Shown here in pieces: positions 54,451 to 64,000 of a stretch of DNA of 64,000 nt. The notes beneath the pieces were generated by a model. It made no database searches and was not told where the DNA came from. It saw only the letters and a list, made by a program, of their open reading frames with translations. A program made the translations under genes and the position numbers. The stretch is from assembly GCF_020520425.1 (NCBI RefSeq), contig NC_079491.1, positions 5,195,143 through 5,259,142 of the forward strand, in the 5' to 3' direction. Every line of letters starts with the position of its first letter. The first letter of the stretch is position 1. The stretch comes from Spinacia oleracea (taxonomy: Eukaryota; Streptophyta; Magnoliopsida; Caryophyllales; Amaranthaceae).

Positions 54451-55692
54451 TCACCATGTGACCAAACAAGCATTTGTCCAAAGCCATGAAGGGGGTGGCC
54501 ATAAGACCTCGGAATAGCTTGGACAAGAATCTATAGGGGACATAGTAGGACCACGACCACCTCCCTCAAAGTGATAAACAATAATATAATCGGACACCTT
54601 GTCATAACTTGAGAACGTGTTAGAAAGATATCGATAGAAACTATCTTTCGGTGATACAATGCAATTGCCTCTCCACCTTGGAAAATCCTTGGCCGAGGCA
54701 AAAAAGCAACCATCAAAAGTAACAAACAATATCCTATCATTACCTATACCTTCTAACATATCCCATTTCTTTTCCTCCTCATTGAGCTTATAAACCTTAA
54801 AGGTTTGAAATCCAATGCTAACTTGTCTAGTATAGACAAAATACAATTCACCACAAGATACAGCCAACCGTTTCTTGGTATCGCTTCCCATACAATCAAT
54901 CAACACTTCCTTTACAATGCTCAACATCTTTAACGAATGATAATCCAATGACCACAGCCTACCAAAACAATCAAGTGCATAGATCCTCCCCTTGTAATTA
55001 ACAATATCAACAAACTTGCTCCGCCTTCCCTCAAAAACAAACTTGCCCCACCGTATAAATTCATCATGATTTTCCCCAATTTCAATCCTTGCAACACCAT
55101 GATTAGACAACTCTACAAGAGCACAATCACCAGCTTTCGGGGACGAAGTGTTGCAATTCGGATTCACAAACAAAACTACCTTATTACTTAAAGGGGGCTT
55201 TAGGACTGGATCATCATAATACTTGACAGCACAATCGCTACTACAGTCGTCGGAATTCTTATCCACAATCTTATAAGTATAAAACCTAGCCAATTCCGAA
55301 ACGTTAAATTGAGATAAATTCAAATCTTCAGGAAAATCTTCAGGCAAATTTTCAGCAATTAAACGAGAAAGGGGTACTCTAATGCAGAGTTTACCTGGGT
55401 TTGACTCCTCAACGGTGACTAACCATGGTGAGAGCTTGGGATTGACAGCTGAACGAACCAGAAATATGGAAGTTGCCACTAACACTTTGTTGCCACCCAT
55501 ATTGTGTGGGAAGAGAGGCGATAAGATGTTTTTTGAGGTGAGCAGTGAAAGAGGGGAGGATGATCGCCATGTTTTGCAGACTCGCCGGAAATGGAGAATG
55601 TCAGCTCGGGTTTCAAGACGTTCTGCGATGGCGATTAGCAGTTCCAACGGTAATTCCGACCAGGGAACTCGCCGGCGATGGTGGATTTTCAT
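54451..55692 (-). CDS. F-box/DUF295 protein 6 (413 aa)
   Basis: Open from ATG 55692 (MKIHHRRRVPWSELPLELLI); the frame is open further upstream but without an ATG. F-box at residues about 10-47 (LIAIAERLETRADILHFRRV, CKTWRSSSP). DUF295 region: YALDCFGRLWSLDYHSLKML, KRLAVSCGELYFVYTR, GNDRILFVTFDGCFFASAKD, WRGNCIV, and the closing PPPSWLWTNACLVTW. Expected SCF substrate receptor. It differs from genes 1-3 by an insertion of about 20 residues around 190-210 and has more charged residues. A splice-donor-like ATG|GTGAGT overlaps the stop codon, and the coiled-coil exons follow on the same strand. Confidence 0.9.
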   Translation of the reverse strand: MKIHHRRRVPWSELPLELLIAIAERLETRADILHFRRVCKTWRSSSPLSLLTSKNILSPLFPHNMGGNKVLVATSIFLVRSAVNPKLSPWLVTVEESNPGKLCIRVPLSRLIAENLPEDFPEDLNLSQFNVSELARFYTYKIVDKNSDDCSSDCAVKYYDDPVLKPPLSNKVVLFVNPNCNTSSPKAGDCALVELSNHGVARIEIGENHDEFIRWGKFVFEGRRSKFVDIVNYKGRIYALDCFGRLWSLDYHSLKMLSIVKEVLIDCMGSDTKKRLAVSCGELYFVYTRQVSIGFQTFKVYKLNEEEKKWDMLEGIGNDRILFVTFDGCFFASAKDFPRWRGNCIVSPKDSFYRYLSNTFSSYDKVSDYIIVYHFEGGGRGPTMSPIDSCPSYSEVLWPPPSWLWTNACLVTW

Positions 55693-55831
55693 TTTTAATT
55701 TCAGTAATTGGGAGGAGACAATTCTAGGGTTCTTGAACAGTAAGGGAGTAAGGAACTGGCTCTGTACTTTGTAGGAGTAGTTCAGCTGCAATTGACACCG
55801 AGCTTCTTTTTTTTTTGGATATTACCGGTAC

Positions 55832-56152
55832 CACAAATTCTTACTATTTACAAAGGGTTTACAATAAATATAGTAGACCGGAGTAATAATTAACTCAAAA
55901 TGTTTAAAATTTAAACTTATATATGTAAAAGTTATCTATTTCGTAGTAATGAATTTTTTCATTTCAGTAAAACATATTTCTTCAGAACCACTAATAATGT
56001 ATAAAATTAATCATTTCACCATTTCTATCAACCTTTTTTTTACTAATATTAAAGTTAATCAAAACTAGGTTAAAGTTACAAAAAAAAATGGGTAAAAGTT
56101 ATCTTGGTGTACAATAAATTTATTGTACACCTTTTGCGAGCAAAACCTTTTG
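55832..56152. mobile_element. Mutator-like MITE, family M1, copy 4
   Basis: CACAAATTCTTACTATTTAC to GCAAAACCTTTTG, flanked by TACCGGTAC (55823-55831) and TACCAGTAC (56153-56161). It retains the right inner palindrome (gtgtacaataaa / tttattgtacac). It lies about 140 bp upstream of F-box gene 6. Confidence 0.88.
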
Positions 56153-56229
56153 TACCAGTACACCCCTGTGAGTCTATGACGCGTTTGGTGTAAGAGAACG
56201 AGATTTAGGGCCCGGTATTTTTTATTTTA

Positions 56230-56722
56230 TTTTTTCGTTTTTTACAAATTAAAAAGAAAAATTTGTAAATACAACCTCATAAAGTTCTCTATTTGTTAAT
56301 TACAACCTTAAATTTTTATTTTTGTCAATTACAAGTTTACAACCTTAAACTTATACATCCATTTTAAATTACAACCCAAAGTTATTTTCCGGCAAAGATC
56401 ACCGAAAAATGATATCATAATGTTATTAAAAAAAATTACATAATTTCTATAAAAAAAAATTAAAACGATAAATAAGAATTAAAACAAAAAAAAATATTGA
56501 AAAAATATTTTTTATATAGGTATTACTCGTATGTACTTTGTAAGTTTTTTTAATAACGTTATGACATCATCTTCCGATGATTTTTGCCGGAAAATGGTTT
56601 CGGGTTGTAATTTAAAATAGATGTACAAGTTTAAGGTTGTAATTGACAAAATTAGAAATTTGAGGTTGTAATTGACAAAATTAGAAATTTGAGGTTGTAA
56701 TTGGAAAATTTGCCAATTAAAA
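56230..56722. mobile_element. Palindromic MITE-like element ('aattacaacct' arms)
   Basis: The left arm (56240-56420: attacaaccttaaatttt, ttacaacccaaagttatttt, ccggcaaagatcaccg) returns inverted on the right (56560-56720: cgatgatttttgccgg, ggttgtaatttaaaatag, gaggttgtaattgacaaaat). A 33-bp unit is tandemly repeated in the right arm (56655-56705). Target duplication not identified. Similar text occurs near 63060-63190. Confidence 0.7.
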
Positions 56723-56724
56723 AT

Positions 56725-58190
56725 CAAAGTATGAAAATCACAAAAAGTAAGTGTTTGTTGTCAGTTTTTAAAATCTAACATGATATGGTTATTATAAGTA
56801 TGAATATTTTCTAAGTTTATGATTCAATCTAAATCATATGACTTTTATAACCAAAAACTAAAAACTGGCAGTGTTACCGAATTGAGAATTGATTTTTTTT
56901 TGGCAATCCCTTATTTGGTTAGATCTTTAGAAGGGTCGGTCAAGTACGCATCAACTAATAGTAGACTCGTAGTTAGATTCGGCAAGAATTGATCTGACCT
57001 GCTAACTTAGCCTGAAATTAAACCGAAAATAACATGTTTGTGTTTGAATATTTCATCCTATTAAAATAATCGGGTCGACTAAGTCACATGACTAACCAGT
57101 TTAATTAATTAAATAGGTTAGGTTAAGCTTAATATTTTCGACCTGAATTAACCCGATTTAATCCATTTTTAACTCGTTTACAAATAAACATCCCAAAAAG
57201 TTGATTTTAAATGAAAGCCAATGAAAGTTTTAGAATATTTATAGTACCTAATGCATTTACTTATACAAAATTTCAATCATACATACGTTGACGAATTTGT
57301 TTAGTTAGATAGTTGAAAAAAAATCGTTTTAGTTAAATGTCAATACTTACAAAATATATAAAATGGATTAGATGGTTAACCCGTTTGATACAGGTTGGGT
57401 TAGGATTGCAGCTTCTAAACATGTTTAATAAATGGTGTAGGTTTGGATCAAGACTTTTTCAACCCGTTTATTATCAACTCAAACACGAATATGACCCACC
57501 TGTAAACCATACCTAGTCGTAGACTCGTAGTACACCTTGGATTCAGAATGGGTCAACTCGGATGAAGAATAGTTCAGGACATATCTCACATATATGTATC
57601 CTTTTCCAACACTGCAACATGAATAGCCTAATTAGCCCAGTCGGAAAAGTGGCAGATTGGATAGAATTTTAGGTTCCAATGTTGGTTCACGAAATAACCC
57701 AAATATTTGTAGGCTTCGGCCAGTCAAAAGTGTACGTTTAGGTGCGTTATATTCTACTAATTGGTTGATAGTCTTTACTCTTGACACAACAGCTTAAGTT
57801 AACAAGCTCAGGAAGCCATGAACCAATACCTTTTTGCAACACAATTCATTGGTTACTCGTTTTTAGATCTGGTTATTGGGTGGGTCGGGTTAGGGTTGGT
57901 GCGGGTCAAAAGCTAGCTAGGTAATGAAAGGGTGATTTTTTTAGCGGGTCGATAATGGACGGGTCAAAAGCTGGTCGTGGGTCAATAGCGGGTCTTTAGT
58001 GGGCGGGTCAATAGACGAGCAATGAAAAATGAAAAACAAAAGAGCCGTGTGCAAGTACAAGTGAATACGAAGCTATACACATAATTTTTTGTATAATTAC
58101 TATTTTAGTTTTGAAAATTATTGTGGTATAAGTTTGACCCTATAATGACTCTATCCAATAAAGGTCATTCACTCCTTCACAGTAAAAGCC
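56725..58190. other. Intergenic, decayed repeats
   Basis: 56930-57540 is framed by agactcgtagt copies and contains cgggtcg/aacccgttt motifs in opposite orientation, probably an old hAT-like element. 57860-58020 holds gggtcgggtt and gcgggtcaatag repeats. No gene. Confidence 0.4.
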
Positions 58191-58191
58191 A

Positions 58192-59000
58192 TGTTGGTGT
58201 ATATGTTCCAGCTGTCACTTAGTAGTCTTACTAAGTCATGACAGCAATGACAACATTATATTTATTGGGTGATGATAAAGGTCGCAAGTTGCGACAACAT
58301 TTAGTTGTCGCAATCTTACGTGTCGCAGTTTAATTGGTACATATAGGCGACACGTAAGCTATGAGTCAGAATAATATTTTTACTATCAATGCAATATTTT
58401 TACTATGAAAATATGTAAATAAGGTATTCGATATAAATAAGGAAATAAATTAGAATATTAAGATTTTCCTAGTTTTTTTTGAAACATTTAAAGTAGGATA
58501 TATAAATTAAATATTTTATTTTCCAATTTAAATAATGACACATAAGCATGTCATGTCATCATTGTGACACGGCTTAAAGGACGCATGTTGCGACCTTTAT
58601 CATTTTCGATATTTATTAGTATAAATGTCCTACTTTAGGCTATTTACTAGATAAGAATAATGATTGTACACTTTTCCTAATTCATTACTAAGAAATGCTG
58701 GTTTACTCTTTCTCCCAGAACTTTTAGTTCATCATATTTCTTCGTCCAATCTTTCTTCAAATTCTACATCTAATATGGTATCAGACCAGATTAAGATCTA
58801 TATATCCTGAATCTTCATCCAATTACGAATCCTTTCATCCTAATTTCTTGACCCTAATCCCTATATCCATTTGACTACCATGTCCAATAACTAGGTCTAC
58901 TCGTTTTGGAGGAACTGGTATTGTTGTGGCACAACACTTGCACCTGTCCACCAGACTTCATAATCAACCTCCTCAAATCACTGAACATGTAATGCAGTTT
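58192..59000 (+). mobile_element. LTR retrotransposon fossil: LTR, primer site and leader
   Basis: A candidate LTR from TGTTGGTGTATATG (58192) to TTCTACA (58768), interrupted by a Mutator-like MITE, is followed by a tggtatcaga primer-site match at 58776 and a short gag-leader-like region. No second LTR or pol was seen. Broken and incomplete, probably Copia-type and old. Confidence 0.55.
58267..58608. mobile_element. Mutator-like MITE nested in the LTR fossil
   Basis: A perfect 9-bp duplication ATATTTATT (58258-58266, 58609-58617). Inverted ends: tgataaaggtcgcaa after a few unmatched bases on both sides. 342 bp, non-coding. Confidence 0.88.
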
Positions 59001-59226
59001 AAATTACAGAAAGCCGAGACAAACCCAGAAATTAAATTACGTGTAGTAATATCATGATCACTAGACCGCGCAGCAGGAAGAATGATTTACAAAACAGAAT
59101 TTTAGGGTGATTTTTTCTGATTTTACCTAAACCAAATTACATAAGAAGCATATGAGTATAAGACCTTAAGCAAGAAACTATGTAATTGTACATCAAGCTT
59201 CCAAGATACAGAAACGGTAAGGGTAT

Positions 59227-59612
59227 TGTTAGGAATTAAACACAACTTAGTTAAGTCGACAAGAATACGAAGGTAGATATATTTTGGTATGTAACCATCG
59301 ATAGGATTATTTAGACTTGAGGAGCAGATATAATTCTAGTAGATGTAGGTTTCTAGTCTAGCCTATAAAGGAGGATTTATGCCTAGTTAGAAAATAAGAG
59401 GGAAAATACATTGGTGAGATGAATCATCAATTGAGGGTTTATTGTATTATCTTGCAGGAATTTAATAATACGATAATATTTGAGGGGGAAATCTAAATTC
59501 CTCACAAACACTTGTGTCTTTTATTATTGTTTTTGCTATTTGTTTTATATTGCATTTGCGGGTTTGTTCCTAATCGTTTGTGGCGGGCGTTTGGTTATAA
59601 AGACTTATAACA
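59227..59612 (+). mobile_element. Solo LTR (386 bp)
   Basis: TGTTAGGAATTAAACAC to AGACTTATAACA, with a perfect 5-bp duplication GGTAT at 59222-59226 and 59613-59617. No internal region or second LTR is present, so it is what remains after LTR-LTR recombination. It lies just downstream of the second coiled-coil gene. Orientation is inferred from the 'tataaaggagg' and later T-rich text. Confidence 0.82.
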
Positions 59613-59803
59613 GGTATATATATAGAATGAACAATGGCATGTCATGGGAATCGACATTTTACCAAGTGCACCCAGTACGGACACAGAGATATGCTCACAG
59701 GAGTCACAATTCCACCAAATAAGAGTTTCATGAGAATCACACAAATTATAGGGGAAACTCAAAGTATTGTACTAGACTATGACTTGCTCACCAAAATAAA
59801 CAA

Positions 59804-60935
59804 CTATATATTGGATGAGCAACCTTGAATGAAATGAATGTGGCCTTTGCTAAGCACATCTTTCACATCAAATGGAGTTGAAACCAATTGACTCTCTGAA
59901 ACAAGCTTTCTTTGCTCAACCAATCTTCTTTTCACTTCACACAACTCTGCTTCGAGCTCGGATTCCACCATCTCAAGTTCCATAGTAATCTTTTCTTTGT
60001 GAAGCACCAAAGCCTTTTCTACAAAGGGAACTAGCCATTCTAGTTTTAAATGCATCGATCGAAGGTCAAGTAGGGTTGAATTTAGGTATTTAGCTTGAGA
60101 GTCATTCAATGACTTCCCTGAGTCACTTTGAAGAATAATTATTATCTTTGCCAAAGACTCTAAGGTACATGTAAGGAAGCTGTCACTGTGTAGAACATGC
60201 CCTTGAATTATGTTTCCATGCTTATCCCAGATCTTCTGCAAAATTGGGATCATGTGTGAGCTCACATCAACTCCATGGAACTTTTCCTGTGAAACACCAT
60301 CTTCAACAATTAGCATAAGGAATGAAATCTGTTAGTTACAATTTACAAGAGATGGATACAAATTATGTTACCTTAGTACAAAAACAGATGTCTGAAAGAG
60401 TTTCCATATCAACTACTGTTGGATTTTGGAACTGAGATACTAGATTAGAACCGACATTTGTTCCTTTAAATCTCTGCATTGCAGTGACACTTTCGTGGAG
60501 CTGAAGCGGAGAAACAGTAGCTAGAGCAGAAAGTTCTTTGGGAACACTTCAAAATAAGCAATTACCACATACAATCTCAAGTTAGCGGCTATATTACCAG
60601 TTTACCACATACCAAATCAACTACAGCCAGTTCAATGCTGAAAGTTTAAGGGCAATCTTACCATTTGGACGAACATTTGTGTAAAGAAATTGTGTTCTGA
60701 TCCCCAAACTCTGGAACAAGGAAATTCAAGTTTTTTAGTGCAAGAGAATAAATAAGAAAATGGAAAGAAGCTCCAATATTCGAAGAGCTTCAATATGATA
60801 AGCTAAGCTAAAATATATACCTTGTTGAGCTATGTCCTCAACAGTTTCCACATTCTCCACAAGTTCAATATTAGTGGGTGAGATCAAGGTCAATTTGAAG
60901 CAATTGGAAGGGATGAAGCTCTTTGCAGCTCATCA
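59804..60935 (-). CDS. Coiled-coil (MATH-CC-tail-like) gene, second copy, 5' end unresolved
   Basis: The last exon (about 60290-59804) closely follows the gene at 52959: EKFHGVDVSSHMIPILQKIW, ALESLAKIIIILQSDSGKSL, KLEWLVPFVEKALVLHKEK, then a coiled coil (ITMELEMVESELEAELCEV). It reads 14 residues past the usual LKDVLS end. A donor CTAAG|GTAAC at 60372 and the segment ahead of it (about 60372-60545), and another near 60825 (ACAAG|GTATAT) with VENVETVEDIAQQ, look like its upstream exons. The exon order matches the first gene, but frames further 5' meet stops. No F-box gene lies upstream. It may be a 5'-truncated copy. Confidence 0.55.
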
Positions 60936-62339
60936 GTTTCCCTGACCAAATATCCAGAAGATTATCTTATCTCAAAGTAATCATTTTCCCTTAAAACTAA
61001 AAGCTTACATTAACTGACTAACACAATGTACAAGAGGCAATCTTGATACAAGAGAATATTTCTTGTGCCACCTCGATTCGTGAGAAAACTGAATAATTTT
61101 ATGTTTTCAGGAATAGACTTAAACGGAAAGCGTAAACAACTTTAAGAAACGGAGGTAATATGGTGTGAGTAAAGTTAAACAAATTTGAGTTTTTAAATTG
61201 TTTGATTGATAGAGGTACGTTGGAAAAATTGGATGATTAAATAGAAAAATGTTAAGTAAACACAACATTTCAGGACATCCTAACTCCTACGGCACTGTTT
61301 GTTTAAGGGGGTAATCATCCTGAAGAAAGTGGTTTTCCTTATTTTCCTATGTTTGTTTGGGCAACCCAACTGGAGGAAAAGTGAGACATAAAAGAGTTTT
61401 CCATACTCCATAGATGAAAATTCTCTTTCCTGTGTAATAGTTAATTGGAATGTCGTCACACTTTCCCTTCGCTTCCCCTACCTCTCTCCTCTTCCAACAT
61501 GTTTGTCTCTCCTTCTTGGCCGTGTTTTCGTTGATCTCAATTATCGACCAAATAAATATTCATTGTTTGATGATTATTGATTTGGATCTATAGATAAATT
61601 TGTGTTCTTTGTCTTAAATTTAACATAATTACTTTGAGTATAAGTTTAGTTCCGGTAGTTTCCCAAACTCGCAATTCTGGTGAAACTTATAATTTCATCT
61701 TTTTATGTTGATTTTTTTCTAAATTTGTTGAGGAATGTATCGTCTTATTTCACATTGTCATCTATTTTTTTGTTAAGTTTTTTGTTTTTTCATAAAAGCC
61801 CCCAAGGTTGAACGAAATGCACCAAATACCCTTAACTTTTCAGAAATGCACCAACCCTTGAGGTTTTATAAAAATGCACAAAATATCCTAAAGTTTGTGA
61901 AAATACGCCATTATACTCTTATTGACTAACGGTTGTACATTAACACCGTTAGTGATTAACCTCTAACTATCTTAATTAACCCATATTTAACGCAACTACC
62001 TAAATAACTAGTAATTGATTTTATTTCAAATTAATTTATAAAATATTAATAAAATTAACAAAAACAAAACTCTCTCATTCTCTATCCTCACACGCTCCCA
62101 GCCACCTCCACTAGTCCGGAAACACGACAACTAAAAAGTAACAACGGCGTTTTACAAACATGTAAATTCATATCATAAATGGATATTGTTTTAAAACACT
62201 TTTTGACACAAGCTCAATGTTGTGAAATTTACTTTTTTATAAGATTTATAACTCGGGTTGTAATTTAAAATGAGGAGTACAAATTCATAAGATTTGTATT
62301 GAAATATACAACTATAGAAGTTTATTGAAAATAAAGTTT

Positions 62340-62575
62340 TGTTCTATTCGACTTATTTTGACTAAACTTATGTTATTTGAACTTATCTGAACTTAGTTTA
62401 TCTGAAGAAAAAAAAACTTATTTTGTGTGAAAAAAACTTATTTGTGTGTTGAAATATCTGAAAAAACTTATTTTTGCTGAACTTATATTATATGAACTTA
62501 TCTGAACTTATTGGAACTTATCTGAACTTATTTTGTTTGAAATAAGTTAAAATAAGTCAAACATAACCAAGCTAA
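62340..62575. repeat. Degenerate repeat of 'tctgaacttat'
   Basis: About ten loose copies of (t)gaacttatctgaactta and related forms. It could be the inside of a MITE; no clear ends. Confidence 0.6.
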
Positions 62576-62629
62576 AACTCTTATACTATATAGTTCGTTG
62601 TTCCGGACTTTCGCTTACATAACATCATA

Positions 62630-62888
62630 CTTCCTCCATTCTTATTTTACACGACAATCGGAGTTTAGGCATTATTTACACATGCTGCTTTGACTTCCTT
62701 TCACTATGATTTATACTTAAGAAAAAATATAGTCGTGTGCGGTCTTGTTAGATTCGTCTCAATAAATATTTTTTAAATATCAACTTTTTATAAATCTTTT
62801 TATCCATAATTAAAAATATTAATGTTTGAAATCGTGCATTGACAATTTTGACTAAATAATTGTATCATTTAAATAAGAACAGATGAAG
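62630..62888. mobile_element. Degraded Stowaway-like MITE
   Basis: Left end cttcctccattcttatttta after TA; the right end aaataagaacagatgaagg is a diverged complement. The interior matches the 9971 element (gtcgtgtgcggtcttgttag, gaaatcgtgcattgacaa). Confidence 0.65.
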
Positions 62889-63435
62889 GTCAAGTGTCGA
62901 TGTTTCATTAAACTAAATAACATGATTTCACTTATGCACGACACTTTTCGAAAAGTTAGAAGGTCAAGTGTCGATGTTTCATGACATGGCTAAAAATTCA
63001 CGTTTATATACTTCTTCTATTATTGAATTTATATTTAGAGCTTTTTTGAAATATTTTTTTAAATGATATCATATTCTGATGTTTTTGTCGGAAAATAACT
63101 CAGATTGTAATTTAATGTTAGGTATAAAGTTTAATGTTATAATTTACAAATCTGAAAGTTTTAGTTATAATTGACAAAGGTACAACTTTTTTTGGATTGC
63201 ACTTTACAAATTAGGATTTGCCGATTTGGGGAGACCTCAGCTCATTTGTACACAAAGCATTTCAGACCTGCGGATAACACACTTGCACAATATCAACTTA
63301 ACTAATTAATATTTCCTAATTAATATTCGTATAAATATCAGATTAACTGATTAATCCTCATAATCTTTCTGTTTCACTACAACTAACTGCTAAAAAACCC
63401 AGATTTTCTCCCAAGAAATCAAACCGCCTGCTTCC

Positions 63436-64000
63436 ATGGCTACTACCACCGCCGCAATAATCTTTTTCTCTCTCCTGGTCACAATTTCCGCCACCATTAC
63501 TTCCGCCATTCACCTCAATTTTACCACCTTCAACATCGCCCCAACCCCATCTCCCATCTCACAACCACCACTTCCTTCACTCTCCGACCTCCCACAACCA
63601 CCGCCGACTCACCTCCAAGATTCACCGCAGCAACAACAATTCAACTCCATTATCGACTCAATTGTCGGCGCCGGCGACTTCAGCAACTGGGCTAACCTTC
63701 TTGCTCAGGCGGACCCGTCTCTTTTCCCTCTCACCGCCACCTTGTTCGTTCCAGAAGACGGCGCTTTTCTTCCCGGAAACGCCCCTCCTCCAGCCACCTC
63801 CGGCAATTCCATCGACGCACTTCTCTTCCCTTACCACATCGTTCCTCGGAGGTTCACTTTCGCCGAACTCCGGCAGTTTCCATGTGGGGCCCGCCTCCCT
63901 ACTCTCCTCCCCGGGAAAACCCTCCTGATAACTAACACTTCTGCCAGCAACTACACCATAAACGGAGTCCTAATCGGGCACCCGGATCTCTTTCAAAGCT
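63436..64000 (+). CDS. Fasciclin (FAS1) domain secreted protein, N-terminal part
   Basis: ATG at 63436 opens a frame that runs off the window edge (188 codons visible). Residues 1-24 are a signal peptide (IIFFSLLVTISATITSAI). A Pro/Ser/Gln-rich stretch follows (about 38-75, with TPSPISQPPLP and HLQDSPQQQQ), then a FAS1 domain: IIDSIVGAGDFSNWANLL, LTATLFVPEDGAF (the H1-like box), YHIVPRRFTFAELRQF, LPGKTLLITNTSASNYTING. Plant proteins of this kind are extracellular, often arabinogalactan-type and wall- or membrane-attached. Whether a second FAS1 domain or GPI signal follows lies outside the window. The codon third positions are strikingly C-rich compared with the rest of the window, fitting a well-expressed gene. 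Confidence 0.85.
   Translation, partial: MATTTAAIIFFSLLVTISATITSAIHLNFTTFNIAPTPSPISQPPLPSLSDLPQPPPTHLQDSPQQQQFNSIIDSIVGAGDFSNWANLLAQADPSLFPLTATLFVPEDGAFLPGNAPPPATSGNSIDALLFPYHIVPRRFTFAELRQFPCGARLPTLLPGKTLLITNTSASNYTINGVLIGHPDLFQS

Larger units (their letters stand above)
60940..63430. other. Intergenic before the FAS1 gene
   Basis: No gene. Contents: a 'gtttgttt' repeat remnant near 61290-61400; a stretch with aatgcaccaaata / aaatgcacaaaata phrases at 61800-61960; tandem 'ctgaacttatttt' text at 62340-62575; a degraded MITE from about 62630 to 62888; and an ataatttacaaa/ttataattgacaaag palindrome remnant at 63060-63190. Confidence 0.45.

Noticed and set aside
54451-55692. A single fused F-box/coiled-coil protein
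   Set aside because: The donor at the stop leaves phase 2, and each plausible acceptor begins with A, recreating TGA, so I kept two features.
63662-63928. Alternative-frame protein of 88 codons
   Set aside because: It is a shifted-frame shadow of the FAS1 gene; the true frame starts at 63436 and carries the FAS1 motifs.
1-64000. A bacterial-style defence, secretion or biosynthetic gene system
   Set aside because: Introns, plant families and plant transposons dominate throughout; no prokaryotic operon is present.

Overview
The window reads as nuclear DNA of a eudicot plant. It is AT-rich, its genes have GT-AG introns, and the protein families are plant ones: dirigent proteins, F-box/DUF295 proteins, a plant-type CTD phosphatase, a methyl-CpG-binding protein and a fasciclin (FAS1) protein. 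Non-autonomous DNA transposons are very abundant. The families fit Caryophyllales/Amaranthaceae (spinach, beet or quinoa relatives), but that placement is inference. No CRISPR array, bacterial operon or organellar block is present.

Layout. (1) 1-5 kb: the last two exons of a conserved gene I do not recognise (here 'gene U', copy A), a (AATTAAT)n array of about 540 bp, a hAT-like element, and a MITE nested inside a MITE. (2) 5.9-11.7 kb: three tandem dirigent genes. The first is split by a TRIM, a miniature LTR retrotransposon with identical LTRs; the second is intact; the third has lost its ATG and its reading frame near the end. (3) 11.7-16.3 kb: minisatellite, Copia fossil, A-rich repeats and a retroposed sequence with poly(A) and a 14-bp target duplication. 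(4) 16.4-22.6 kb: gene U copy B (seven exons, 296 codons) and a minus-strand CPL4-like CTD phosphatase gene. (5) 24.5-27.3 kb: a methyl-CpG-binding-domain gene whose last exon region is disturbed. (6) 28-39.5 kb: a coiled-coil gene remnant cut by a Helitron, two intact F-box/DUF295 genes, a partial duplicate of another F-box locus, LTR and MITE fossils, and a second Helitron of 1.6 kb. (7) 39.9-43.8 kb: gene U copy C, differing from copy B at three residues by eye, next to a truncated CTD phosphatase copy. (8) 44.4-55.7 kb: a minus-strand F-box/DUF295 cluster with one fragment, one gene with an in-frame TAG, two intact genes and one with a degraded F-box. (9) 53-60.9 kb: two copies of a coiled-coil gene resembling the tail of MATH/coiled-coil proteins, with LTR fossils and MITEs between them. 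(10) 63.4 kb to the end: the start of a FAS1-domain secreted protein, cut by the window edge.

The main theme is local segmental duplication. A block made of a divergent F-box(-)/gene U(+) pair followed by CTD phosphatase(-) recurs, and each copy has since been edited by transposons. Several insertions can be compared with an uninterrupted paralogous site inside this same window, which orders the events. Functionally, dirigent proteins guide phenoxy-radical coupling in the wall, F-box proteins supply SCF ubiquitin-ligase specificity, the CTD phosphatase acts on RNA polymerase II, and the MBD protein binds methylated DNA. There is no sign that these act as one pathway.
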